Shown: positions 5,444 through 13,115 of the stretch, in pieces
Numbering within the stretch: position 1 is the stretch's first letter
Layout of the letters: each line of letters starts with the position of its first letter
Origin: Candidatus Aminicenantes bacterium UBA2199
Lineage (GTDB): Bacteria > Acidobacteriota > Aminicenantia > UBA2199
DNA length: 16,133 nt
Direction: 5' to 3'
NCBI GenBank assembly: GCA_002327965.1
Contig: DCVB01000095.1
Coordinates: 108,711 to 124,843, forward strand
Translations under genes and position numbers: made by a program
The notes under the pieces: model-generated
The model's database searches: none
What the model saw: only the letters and a program-made list of their open reading frames with translations
What the model was told of the DNA's origin: nothing

Positions 5444-6340
5444 CTAGTAACCGCGGATCACGCGGCGGAACTCGCGGACGTAGCGCCGTGACACGGGGAT
5501 CACGCCGGCGGCGTCCTTCAGGGTGAGCTTGAGCCCCTGGGCGTTGCCCTCCACCCGGGCGATGCGCGTGGTGTTGATGATCCAGGCGCGGTGGCAGCGG
5601 AACAGCGATGGATGGCAGGAGCGCAGCTGGCGCTCGATGCGGGTCAGGCTGCTGCGCAGCAGCGGCGGGGGGGATGTCTCTCCCCGGACATGAACGCGCA
5701 CATAGTTCTCCTCTGCCTGGATGTAGAGAAGGTCGGCGAGGATGACATCGAGGGAGTCTTTATCGTTCTCGGCCATGATCCGCAGGCGCTCCGCGCACGC
5801 GGAACCTTTTGGCGGCGACGCGCCGGGTCCTTCCAGGCGCCGGTTGGTCTCTTCGACGACGCGGGCGCTGCGCCGCAGCAGGCGCGCGGAATTGGCCAGG
5901 TTGATGAGGGTGATCGGGAAGATGGCGATCAGGAACGTGTCCACGACGATCGTCCTCAGCCGCACCCAATGGGCCGGGATGCCGAAATGGCCGCAAATTG
6001 CTGCGGAGAGCAGGTAACAGCCCAGGCCGATGGTCAGGGTCACCCAGCCCATCCAGAGAATCTGGCGGCCGAGCGTCCAGGCTTCTTCGCGGAACAGGCG
6101 CGGCAGGAGGCGCGGCAGCAGCAGGCCGTTAAGAAAAATGGCCAGGAAGGTGACCAGGCTATAGCCGGCGAAGAGCGCCCGGCGCGGCGCCGCGGGGAGC
6201 AGCGAGAATCCCCACGGCTCGAAAACGGTGAAGAAAAGAAACACGAACAGGGCGCTGCCCAGCCCGTACAGCAGCAGGGGGAGAAGCGACGGCTCGAATG
6301 GATAGGGACTGGCCAGCGTCCCCCGGATTTTGCGCAACAT
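5444..6340 (-). CDS. Membrane-anchored LytTR-type DNA-binding regulator
   Basis: A 298-residue protein with an N-terminal membrane region of about four hydrophobic segments (20-40, 55-80, 95-118, 128-150), a short linker (155-190, EETNRRLEGPG) and a C-terminal LytTR DNA-binding domain (about 195-297). Recognisable LytTR pieces are LLYIQAEENYVRVH, then HPSLFRCHRAWIINTTRI, and VSRRYVREFRR. Such proteins bind DNA while tethered to the membrane; there is no response-regulator receiver domain, so control is probably through the membrane part or by a separate partner. The start is ATG at 6340; a TTG at 6352 in the same frame is less likely because GGGGA just upstream serves the ATG. It lies 66 bases after the DPSL gene without an evident promoter, so read-through from there is possible. 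The signal and targets are unknown; the inverted repeat before the next gene is a candidate target. Confidence 0.85.
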   Translation of the reverse strand: MLRKIRGTLASPYPFEPSLLPLLLYGLGSALFVFLFFTVFEPWGFSLLPAAPRRALFAGYSLVTFLAIFLNGLLLPRLLPRLFREEAWTLGRQILWMGWVTLTIGLGCYLLSAAICGHFGIPAHWVRLRTIVVDTFLIAIFPITLINLANSARLLRRSARVVEETNRRLEGPGASPPKGSACAERLRIMAENDKDSLDVILADLLYIQAEENYVRVHVRGETSPPPLLRSSLTRIERQLRSCHPSLFRCHRAWIINTTRIARVEGNAQGLKLTLKDAAGVIPVSRRYVREFRRVIRGY

Positions 6341-6406
6341 CGCGTTCCCCAAGGCAACAGGGCGACGGGGTCCGCCGGGCCCTGCGCCCGAACCGGGAAA
6401 GACCGA

Positions 6407-6898
6407 TTACTTGGCCGGAACGCCCATGTCGGCCAGGATGGCCTCCAGGTCCTCCTCGTGCTCGATCTCGTCCTCGAGGATGTCCAGGATGATATGGTAG
6501 GTGACGGGGTCCTTGCCGGCCACATAGTCGAGGATCTTCTTGTAGGTCACGATGGCGCACTGCTCGCCCTTGATGTTCTGCTCGACCAGCTTTTTAGTGT
6601 CCGGGTTGGTCGGTGCGTCGTAGCCGCAGCCCGATTCCTTCAGCAGATCCTGCGGCGTCAGCAGCGGCGAACCGCCCAAGGTGACGATGCGCTCGGTCAG
6701 CATGCCGGCATGCTTCAGTTCCTCGGTCGCGTGCTCTTCCAGTTCCCCGGCGATGATGCCGCGCATGCGGCCGACGGCGACCTTGGCGCCCACCCAGTAT
6801 TGGTAGTAGGCCAGCCACTCGTCGGCGTAGGCCTTGTTCAGCATCTTCAGCAGTTCATCGACGTTCACCCCGGCGATCTCTCTGGCTTTGGTTCCCAT
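6407..6898 (-). CDS. DPS-like (DPSL/thioferritin) ferritin-family protein
   Basis: A 163-residue ferritin-like four-helix protein. Diiron ligands expected for the bacterioferritin/DPSL group are visible: Glu27 (DEWLAYYQY), Glu60 and His63 (EELKHAG), Glu112 (GEQC), Glu144 and His147 (EIEH). Two cysteines, Cys91 and Cys114, fall where DPSL (thioferritin) proteins of Bacteroides, Sulfolobus and Pyrococcus carry a Cys pair next to the iron site. DPSL proteins form 12-subunit cages that use peroxide to oxidise and store iron, protecting anaerobes from oxidative stress. It has its own promoter (6931-6959) and an AAGGAG site 8 bases before the ATG. A simpler ferritin-like or rubrerythrin-related protein without cage function is the alternative; there is no rubredoxin domain. 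Confidence 0.85.
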   Translation of the reverse strand: MGTKAREIAGVNVDELLKMLNKAYADEWLAYYQYWVGAKVAVGRMRGIIAGELEEHATEELKHAGMLTERIVTLGGSPLLTPQDLLKESGCGYDAPTNPDTKKLVEQNIKGEQCAIVTYKKILDYVAGKDPVTYHIILDILEDEIEHEEDLEAILADMGVPAK

Positions 6899-6930
6899 GG
6901 TATTTTCTCCTTTGGTTATTTACCGCTTCC

Positions 6931-6959
6931 ATTTTGAATCAAAAAAAAACGATTGTCAA
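6931..6959 (-). promoter_or_regulatory. Promoter of the DPSL gene
   Basis: Minus-strand TTGACA (6954-6959, full consensus) and CAAAAT (6931-6936, 4 of 6) are separated by 17 bases that include a run of nine T. It lies in the 83-base gap between the ketoacyl synthase stop and the DPSL start, giving a leader of about 26 bases. Confidence 0.65.
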
Positions 6960-6981
6960 TTCCGGAACAACGCGCGCCGAC

Positions 6982-8064
6982 TCAGGGCATGCGGTAGACG
7001 ACGGCGTTGATGTTCATGCCGGCGCCCACCGAGGTCAGGACGATATTCTCGCCCGGAGCGAGAGCATGATCCTGCAGCTTGCCTTTCAGCAGCAGGTCGA
7101 GCAGCGTGGGCACGGTGGCCACCGAGCTGTTGCCCAGCCAGGAGATGATCATGGGCATCACCTCGGGCTTGTATTCGCCGCCGTCGCAGATCTTGAAAAG
7201 GCGCTTGACGATTGCCTCGTCCATTTTTTCGTTGGCCTGGTGGATCAGGATCTTCCTGATGTCGCCGATATTCAGCCCGGCCTTCTCGACGCTTTCCCTG
7301 GCGACCAGGGGCACCGTCTTCAGGGCGTACTCGTACAACTTGTGGCCGTCCATCTTCAGGTACAATTCATCGCCCTGGTGGCCGGGATCGAAGGATTTTC
7401 CCATCCACAGCATGTAGGCGTGCTCGAGGGTATCGCTGCGCGCGGCGTGGGAAAGAATGCCAAGCGGCCGGTCGCTGGCGACCGCCTCGAGGATCACGGC
7501 GCCGGCGCCGTCGGCGTAGATCATGCTGTCGCGATCATGAGGGTCGCAGATCCTGGACAGGGTCTCGGCGCCGATGACCATGACGCGCCGGCAGTCGCCG
7601 GAGCGGAGGTAGTAATTCGCCTGGATGACGCCCTGGAGCCAGCCTGGGCAGCCGAAGGGCAGGTCGTAGGCTATTGTCTTGGGATTGACGATGCCCAGCT
7701 TGTGCTTGACCCGAGCCGCCAGCGAGGGGACGAAGTCAGAGCGGACATTGCCGGCGTGCACGTCGCCGAAATTGTGGGCCACGATGATATAGTCCAGCAA
7801 CTCCTTGTCGATTCCCGACGACTTCAGGGCGTCATCGGCCGCCAGGAAGGCGATGTCCGAGGCCACCTGGTCATCGGCCACATGGCGCCGCTCCTTGATG
7901 CCGGTGATCTCGGAGAGCTTGCCAATCGTTTCCTCGTTGCTCTTCTTCAGCTTCTCACCGTTGGCGTCGAAAAAGGTCCCGGCCAAAAAATCGCTGTTCA
8001 ATACACGCCGGTCGGGGACGTACGACCCGGTGCCGGCAATGACCGAATACAATTTCTTTTCCAT
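6982..8064 (-). CDS. FabH-like 3-oxoacyl-ACP synthase III family protein
   Basis: A 360-residue thiolase-fold enzyme of the ketoacyl-ACP synthase III type, which condenses an acyl-CoA with malonyl-ACP to start fatty-acid or related chains. The catalytic triad is intact: Cys139 in YDLPFGCPGW, His275 in ILIHQAN, Asn312 in SWLGNSSVATVP. The N-terminus IAGTGSYVP and TGIKERR, and the C-terminal GAGMN loop, are also typical. It is longer than classical FabH (about 320), with extra residues around 25-55 and 295-305. It stands alone under its own promoter, not in a fab cluster, so it may be a second enzyme for special lipids; an OleA-like or secondary-metabolite role cannot be excluded. The ATG at 8064 is preceded by a modest GGTGA site. 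Confidence 0.85.
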   Translation of the reverse strand: MEKKLYSVIAGTGSYVPDRRVLNSDFLAGTFFDANGEKLKKSNEETIGKLSEITGIKERRHVADDQVASDIAFLAADDALKSSGIDKELLDYIIVAHNFGDVHAGNVRSDFVPSLAARVKHKLGIVNPKTIAYDLPFGCPGWLQGVIQANYYLRSGDCRRVMVIGAETLSRICDPHDRDSMIYADGAGAVILEAVASDRPLGILSHAARSDTLEHAYMLWMGKSFDPGHQGDELYLKMDGHKLYEYALKTVPLVARESVEKAGLNIGDIRKILIHQANEKMDEAIVKRLFKICDGGEYKPEVMPMIISWLGNSSVATVPTLLDLLLKGKLQDHALAPGENIVLTSVGAGMNINAVVYRMP

Positions 8065-8115
8065 ATTTCACCATTCGGGATTTGATTTGCGGAAGGCATC
8101 GCTTGCCAAGGGGGT

Positions 8116-8144
8116 ATTCTGACCGATTTTTCCCCGCATGTCAA
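8116..8144 (-). promoter_or_regulatory. Promoter of the ketoacyl synthase gene
   Basis: Minus-strand TTGACA (8139-8144) and CAGAAT (8116-8121) are 17 bases apart. A perfect 12-base palindrome ACCGCCGGCGGT (8144-8155) abuts the upstream edge of the -35 and is a candidate operator. The predicted leader is about 45 bases. Confidence 0.65.
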
Positions 8145-8190
8145 CCGCCGGCGGTCAATGCCCGGGATTTCCCGCGTTCTCAGGTCCGTA

Positions 8191-8212
8191 GGGGCGTAAA
8201 TTTTTACGCTCC
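8191..8212. terminator. Hairpin downstream of the tricorn-like gene
   Basis: A stem of 10 pairs (one G-T) closes on a tiny loop: GGGGCGTAAA-TT-TTTACGCTCC. It lies 24 bases beyond the stop of the tricorn-like gene. No T tract follows it on the minus strand, so it is a possible 3'-end stabiliser or weak terminator rather than a textbook one. Confidence 0.35.
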
Positions 8213-8235
8213 TGCATGCGACCGGTTTATCTTGA

Positions 8236-11200
8236 TTATCTGATCTCCTTTTCAATCCACTGGGAGCGGTCGGGCTCCCCGGGCATGGCCGGCTTTTTCG
8301 GCGGTTTCTGCTTCAGCTGCTCGAGCAGCACCTCCACCGCCTTCTCGACGCAGGGATCCTGGCCGGCGGCGATCCGCTCGGGCCGGTCGATGACCTCGAT
8401 GTCCGGCGCCACTCCTTCGCCCTCCACGGCCCAGCGCCCCTCGTCGTCGACGAAGCCGAAAGTGGGGACGTTGAGCGAGCCGCCGTCGGCGAAATCGGGA
8501 TTGCCCGAAAGGCCGATCAGCCCGCCCCAGGTGCGCGTGCCGATCAGCACGCCCAGCTTCTTCTTCTTGAAGTAATAGGGAAAGGCGTCGCCGCCCGATG
8601 AGGAGTAGCCGTTGATCAGCATGGCCTTGGGCCCGTCATGGGCCACGCCCGGGTCGGGGTTCATCTCCAGCCCGCGCCGCGCCCAGTAGTTGAGGGTCTT
8701 GCGCGCCAGCAGCTCGGCCATGACCACGGGGATGAAGCCGCCGCCGTTGTAGCGTTCGTCGATGATCAGCGCCTCCTTGTGCTTGTAGGCGTACATGCCC
8801 TTGAACAGCTCGGTGTTGCCGTCGCGCGCGGTGTCGGGAACATGGATGTAGCCGATGCGGCCGCCCGACAGCCGGTCGACCATCTCGCGGCGCGAACGCA
8901 CCCAGTCGAGGTACATCAGGCCGAGCTCGCTCCTGACCGGCCGGATCCAGTACTCGCGGGCGCCGCCCGGCTCGGGACGGGCATTGACCCGGATGGCGAC
9001 CTTGCGCCCGGCCGTGTTCTCCAGGAAGCGGTAGGGGTTGTCCCGCAGGGTCACCTCGGAGCCGTTGAGGGCGATCAGGTAATCGCCGACCCGCACGTCC
9101 ACGCCTTGTTCGCTCAGCGGCGAACGGGTGGACTCGTTCCAGTTCTCGCCGGCGAAGATCTTGGCGATGCGGTAGCGACCCGCTGTTTCGTCGGCCTGCA
9201 GCTCGGCCCCGAGCAGGCCGGTGTCGATGCGCGGCACGCGGGGGAAGTCGCCCCAGTTGACATAGGTATGGCCGGCATTGACCTCGCCGACCATCTCGCC
9301 GAAGACAAAGTCGAGGTCGGCGCGGTGGGCCAGGAAGGGCAGCAGGCGGGCGTACTTCTCCCTCAGCCCGGGCCAGTCGACCCCGTGCAGGTCCTTCTGA
9401 TAGAACCAGTCGCGGAAGATGCGCCAGCCGTCGTGGAATATCTGCGCCCACTCGCGCAGGGGCTCGATCTTCATCTCCAGCCGCGAGAGGTCCAGGGCGC
9501 CGGCGCCGGCTTTCTGGTCGGGGTCCAGGCCGACAATGCCGAACTGGTTCCGGGCCTGGTAGAGGACCTTCGAACCGCCGGCGGCCAGGACGGCCGAATC
9601 GACGCCGTCGATCACCAGGCTGTCCTTTTTGTCCTCCAGCTTGAATTGGCGGATCGCCTTTTCCTTGAAATACAGGATGCCGCCGTCGATGGCGCGCAAC
9701 GCGGCATAATCGCCGCTCTTCAGCGGGAACACCGTGATGCGGTCGCCGGCGCCCTCGACGTCGATGCGCACGCGTGCCGCTTCGCTTTTGGCGGCGGCGC
9801 CCTTCTCATCCTTGCCGGCGGCCCCGGCCTTGGCCTTGCCCTCTTCCAGGTCGTTCCGGTCGCTGAACAGCGGCGGCGTGCCGCGGGTGAGGGCCAGGGC
9901 GTAAATGCGCGTCGCCCGGTTGTAGAGGTAATCGAACTCGAAATCGGAAAAGGTCAGGTTGAAATCGCGGTTGGAAAGGAAGTAGATGTAGCGGCCGCAG
10001 GCGGAGAAGACCGGCGAAAAATCGTTGTAGACGGCATCGGTCAGCTGGAAGGAACGCTTCTGGTCCAGGCTGTAGACCCAGACGGCGTCCTGGCCGCTGT
10101 CGCCGTCCTTGCTGTAGACCAGCCAGCGCGAATCGGGCGACCAATTGTAGTCGGTCAGGTCATGGCCGCGCGCCCTGTCCACCAGGGTGACGGCGCCGCT
10201 GGTCACGTCCAGGAACTGCAGCTTCTGATCGCGGTCGGAAAAAAGCAGCAGGCGGCCGTCGGGCGACCACTTGGGCGGGAAACGCCAGATGCGGCTGCCC
10301 CGGGTCAGCTGCCGCGGCGCCCCGGCGCCGTTGCCGTCCATGAGGTAAATTTCGTATTCGCCGCTGACGTCCGAATAATAGGCGATCGACCGGCCGTCGG
10401 GGGACCAGGCGGGGAAGATCTCGCGCACGCCCTGGCTCCGGGTCAGGTTGTAGGTCAGGCCTTCTTTCTCGGGGACGGTGAACAGATCGCCGCGGGCGTC
10501 GAACACGGCCCGCTTGCCGCTGGGAGAAATGTCATAGCCGGAGATGAACTCGCTCACCGGCTTGAAGTACGGCAGCACGCCGGGATTGTCGAATTTCAGG
10601 TCGATTGCCAGCGCCCGCTCGCGGCCCGAGGCCAGGTCGAGCACGTGGATGCGGCCGCCGTTCTCATAGGCCAGCCGGCCGTTGCGTCCCGACGGCCAGA
10701 GCACGTCGTATTCCCTGTGCCGGGTGAGCTGCTCCACCTTCTCGCTGCCCAGGTCGAAGGAATAGATGTTCAAGGTCAGGTCACGGTCGGAAACGAAATA
10801 GATCTTGTTCCCCCACCAGCGGGGATGCTGGTCGGTGCCCGGGAAGTCGGTGAGTCGCCTTGACGCGTTCTTCTCCAGGTCGTAGATCCAGACGTCCTGG
10901 GCGCGGCCGCCCTGGTAGCGCTTCCAGGTGCGGAACTCCCTTTCGATGGGCGTATAGACGATCCGGGCGGCATCGGGGGAAAAGGCGGCGCCGCCGCCTT
11001 CGGGGACGGCCAGCGGCGTCTCCAGTCCCCCGTCCAGCGCCACCAGGAAATACCTGCCCATGCGCTCGCCCCAGGGAGTGCGGTTGCAGCGCACCAGCAC
11101 CCGGCGGCTGTCCGGCGTCCAGTCCATGACCACGTAATCATAGCCGCCGCGGGGGGGCATGATGCCCACGTCGTTGTACCAGGTCAGCTGCCGCGGCGTG

Positions 11201-11490
11201 CCGCCGCCGGCCGGCATGACCCAGACCTGGCGCGAGCCCGAGTACTCGGCGGAGAAGGCGATCCAGCGGCCGTCGGGAGAGATTTTCGGGAACAGCTCCA
11301 GCCCCGGGTGCGAGGTCAGTCGCCGGGCGTCGCCGCCGGCGGCCGGCACCGTCCAGATGTCGCCGGCGTAGACGAACGCCACTTGGTCGCCGTTGATATC
11401 CGGGAAGCGCAGCAGCCGGGCGTCCGTGACCGCCCAGGCCGCGGCCAGCAGGAAAAACAAGGCCAACGCCATCACTGTGAATTTTCTCAT
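8236..11490 (-). CDS. Tricorn-type protease (beta-propeller, PDZ, S41 peptidase), exported
   Basis: A 1084-residue serine protease of the tricorn family, which in archaea trims proteasome products to short peptides. A signal peptide (MRKFTVMALALFFLLAAAWAV) suggests export to the periplasm. Residues about 25-660 hold WD40-like propeller blades with repeated SPDGR/SPDSR motifs; an Ala/Lys-rich linker lies near 600. Then come a helical domain, a PDZ domain (about 760-860) and the S41 catalytic core. Likely catalytic residues are His741 (GEVNAGHTY), Ser965 (GYSSSGGD, third Ser) and Glu1023 (VEGEGVAPD), close to the numbering I recall for Thermoplasma tricorn (His746, Ser965, Glu1023). The start is the second of two adjacent ATGs (11490), which has better spacing from AGGAGG; 11493 is possible. 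The longer frame to 11622 runs through the promoter and is rejected. It is divergent from the Xaa-Pro aminopeptidase gene. Confidence 0.92.
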   Translation of the reverse strand: MRKFTVMALALFFLLAAAWAVTDARLLRFPDINGDQVAFVYAGDIWTVPAAGGDARRLTSHPGLELFPKISPDGRWIAFSAEYSGSRQVWVMPAGGGTPRQLTWYNDVGIMPPRGGYDYVVMDWTPDSRRVLVRCNRTPWGERMGRYFLVALDGGLETPLAVPEGGGAAFSPDAARIVYTPIEREFRTWKRYQGGRAQDVWIYDLEKNASRRLTDFPGTDQHPRWWGNKIYFVSDRDLTLNIYSFDLGSEKVEQLTRHREYDVLWPSGRNGRLAYENGGRIHVLDLASGRERALAIDLKFDNPGVLPYFKPVSEFISGYDISPSGKRAVFDARGDLFTVPEKEGLTYNLTRSQGVREIFPAWSPDGRSIAYYSDVSGEYEIYLMDGNGAGAPRQLTRGSRIWRFPPKWSPDGRLLLFSDRDQKLQFLDVTSGAVTLVDRARGHDLTDYNWSPDSRWLVYSKDGDSGQDAVWVYSLDQKRSFQLTDAVYNDFSPVFSACGRYIYFLSNRDFNLTFSDFEFDYLYNRATRIYALALTRGTPPLFSDRNDLEEGKAKAGAAGKDEKGAAAKSEAARVRIDVEGAGDRITVFPLKSGDYAALRAIDGGILYFKEKAIRQFKLEDKKDSLVIDGVDSAVLAAGGSKVLYQARNQFGIVGLDPDQKAGAGALDLSRLEMKIEPLREWAQIFHDGWRIFRDWFYQKDLHGVDWPGLREKYARLLPFLAHRADLDFVFGEMVGEVNAGHTYVNWGDFPRVPRIDTGLLGAELQADETAGRYRIAKIFAGENWNESTRSPLSEQGVDVRVGDYLIALNGSEVTLRDNPYRFLENTAGRKVAIRVNARPEPGGAREYWIRPVRSELGLMYLDWVRSRREMVDRLSGGRIGYIHVPDTARDGNTELFKGMYAYKHKEALIIDERYNGGGFIPVVMAELLARKTLNYWARRGLEMNPDPGVAHDGPKAMLINGYSSSGGDAFPYYFKKKKLGVLIGTRTWGGLIGLSGNPDFADGGSLNVPTFGFVDDEGRWAVEGEGVAPDIEVIDRPERIAAGQDPCVEKAVEVLLEQLKQKPPKKPAMPGEPDRSQWIEKEIR

Positions 11491-11517
11491 CATGCCTCCT
11501 GAAGCGAACGAAAGGGA

Positions 11518-11546
11518 ATTATAGTTCGAATCGACGCCGCGGGCAA
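11518..11546 (-). promoter_or_regulatory. Promoter of the tricorn-like protease gene
   Basis: Minus-strand TTGCCC (11541-11546) and a perfect TATAAT (11518-11523) are 17 bases apart. The start codon is about 28 bases from the -10, giving a leader of about 20 bases. It faces away from the aminopeptidase promoter 12 bases to the right. Confidence 0.7.
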
Positions 11547-11558
11547 CAGCCGCCGCTC

Positions 11559-11587
11559 TTGATTTAATTCCCGTGCTTGGGTAAACT
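11559..11587 (+). promoter_or_regulatory. Promoter of the Xaa-Pro aminopeptidase gene
   Basis: TTGATT (11559-11564) and TAAACT (11582-11587) are 17 bases apart. AAGGAG (11598-11603) follows, 8 bases before the ATG at 11612. Leader length would be under 20 bases. Confidence 0.65.
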
Positions 11588-11611
11588 GTTTTTGCACAAG
11601 GAGAAACCATC

Positions 11612-13018
11612 ATGTTCAACAAGAAAACCTACCAGCAACGAAGAGCCAGGCTGGCCCGGCAGGTGAAGTCGGGGCTGCTGCTGTTCCTGGGCAACAACGA
11701 GAGCCCGATGAACTACCCGGCCAACACCTACCACTACCGCCAGGACAGCTCTTTTCTTTATCTCTTCGGCCTGAATTTTCCCGGCCTGGCCGCGGTCATC
11801 GATATCGAGGAGGGCCGGCAGACGGTCTTCGGCAACGACGTGGACATGGAGGACATCATCTGGATGGGCCCGCAGCCGGCGCTGAAGAACCGCTGCGCCA
11901 AGGTCGGCATCAGCGACTGCCGGCCGCTGGCCGAGCTGGACGCGGTCCTGCGAACCGCAGTGCGCCAGGGGCGCAAGGTCCACTTCCTGCCGCCCTACCG
12001 CAGCGAGAATGCCCTCCAACTGGAAAAACTGCTGGGCATCCGCGCCGGAACGGTCAAGGATTACGCCTCGATCGAGTTCGTCAAGGCGGTGGTCGCCCAG
12101 CGCGCGCTGAAAAGCCCGGAGGAGATCCGCGAGATCGAGGCCGCCGTGACCGTCAGCGCCGCCATGTACCGCGAAGCCATGGCCATGGCCCAGCCGGGCA
12201 TCTATGAACGGGAGATCGCCGGCTGGATCGAGGGCATCGCCCTGGCCGGCGGCGGCCAGCTGGCCTTCCCGGCCATCGTCACCGTGCACGGCGAGACCCT
12301 GCACAACCACTGCCACGCCAATCGCCTGCGGGAAGGCGACCTGCTGCTCATCGATTCCGGAGCCGAGACGGAAGGAGGCTATGCCAGCGATATCACCCGC
12401 ACCATCCCCGTGGGCGGCCGCTTCGATCCGCTGCAGCGGGCCGTCTATGAAACGGTCCTCGACATGCAGCAAACCGCCATCGCCATGATCCGGCCCGGCA
12501 TCAGCTATCGCAGCGTCCACCTCAAGGCGGCCGCCGTCCTGGTCGAGCACATGAAGGCCCTGGGGCTGATGAAGGGCGCAACGGCGGACGCCGTTGCGGC
12601 CGGCGCCCACGCCCTGTTCTTCCCCCATGGGCTGGGGCACATGATGGGCCTGGACGTGCACGACATGGAGGACCTGGGCGAAGCCTGGGTGGGATACGAC
12701 GACAAGTTCAAGCGCAGCCAGCAGTTCGGCCTGGCCTACCTGCGCCTGGCCAGGAAGCTCGAGCCCGGCCACGTGCTGACGGTCGAGCCCGGCATCTACT
12801 TCATCCCGGCTTTGATCGACCAGTGGCGCGCCGAAAGGAAGCACGCCCAGTTCATCCGCTACGACCGCGTGGACAAGCTGCGCGGCTTCGGCGGCATCCG
12901 CATCGAGGACGACGTGCTGGTCACGGCGCGCGGCAGGCGCGTGCTCGGTCCGGCCATTCCCAAGGAGGCTTCGGACGTGGAGGCCGCAGTGCGTTCACCC
13001 CTCGGCGCGGACCGCTAG
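11612..13018 (+). CDS. Xaa-Pro aminopeptidase (M24B, PepP-like)
   Basis: A 468-residue metallopeptidase that removes an N-terminal residue preceding proline. The N-terminal AMP_N domain (about 1-150, with YHYRQDSSFLYLFGLNFPG) precedes the pita-bread catalytic domain. All five metal ligands are present: Asp248 (LLIDSGAE), Asp260 (YASDITRT), His343 (HGLGHMMG), Glu392 (VEPGIYF) and Glu432 (IRIEDDV). Length matches bacterial PepP (about 440). No signal peptide is seen, so it should act in the cytoplasm on imported peptides. It has its own promoter and AAGGAG site, and a terminator-like hairpin starts at its stop codon. The divergent tricorn-type protease next door would supply oligopeptides, including proline-containing ones other peptidases leave. 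Confidence 0.94.
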   Translation: MFNKKTYQQRRARLARQVKSGLLLFLGNNESPMNYPANTYHYRQDSSFLYLFGLNFPGLAAVIDIEEGRQTVFGNDVDMEDIIWMGPQPALKNRCAKVGISDCRPLAELDAVLRTAVRQGRKVHFLPPYRSENALQLEKLLGIRAGTVKDYASIEFVKAVVAQRALKSPEEIREIEAAVTVSAAMYREAMAMAQPGIYEREIAGWIEGIALAGGGQLAFPAIVTVHGETLHNHCHANRLREGDLLLIDSGAETEGGYASDITRTIPVGGRFDPLQRAVYETVLDMQQTAIAMIRPGISYRSVHLKAAAVLVEHMKALGLMKGATADAVAAGAHALFFPHGLGHMMGLDVHDMEDLGEAWVGYDDKFKRSQQFGLAYLRLARKLEPGHVLTVEPGIYFIPALIDQWRAERKHAQFIRYDRVDKLRGFGGIRIEDDVLVTARGRRVLGPAIPKEASDVEAAVRSPLGADR

Positions 13019-13038
13019 GGTCGCCGGCCGACTTTTTT
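13018..13038 (+). terminator. Short intrinsic terminator after the Xaa-Pro aminopeptidase gene
   Basis: A GTCG-CCGGC-CGAC hairpin (13020-13032, extendable by two G-T pairs) is followed at once by six T (13033-13038). It separates the aminopeptidase gene from the rex promoter. The stem is short, so efficiency is uncertain. Confidence 0.5.
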
Positions 13039-13053
13039 ATCGCGCCCAAGCCA

Positions 13054-13082
13054 TTGACTTTTCGGCCCGGGTCGGATACCAT
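13054..13082 (+). promoter_or_regulatory. Promoter of the rex - corC-like - smpB operon
   Basis: TTGACT (13054-13059) and TACCAT (13077-13082) are separated by 17 bases. The AT-rich leader just downstream contains an imperfect palindrome around TTTTAACGTAAA (13086-13097), a possible autoregulatory site, though it does not match the TTGTGAA-type Rex consensus. Confidence 0.6.
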
Positions 13083-13115
13083 TAATTTTAACGTAAACTA
13101 TATCATGGGGGATCC

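Noticed and set aside
5591..6937. A 448-codon plus-strand open frame across the LytTR and DPSL genes
   Set aside because: It spans two well-supported opposite-strand genes and the gap between them; Gln/Arg/Gly-rich low-complexity translation.
8638..10863. A 741-codon plus-strand open frame inside the tricorn-like gene
   Set aside because: Antisense shadow of a gene with intact propeller and protease motifs; composition (Val, Gly, Asp, Ala) is that of reverse-read GC-rich codons and nothing like a known fold is seen.
13086..13097. Rex operator at its own promoter
   Set aside because: The palindrome TTTTAACGTAAA is imperfect and lacks TTGTGAA-type half-sites, so I do not call it a Rex site without lineage-specific motif data.
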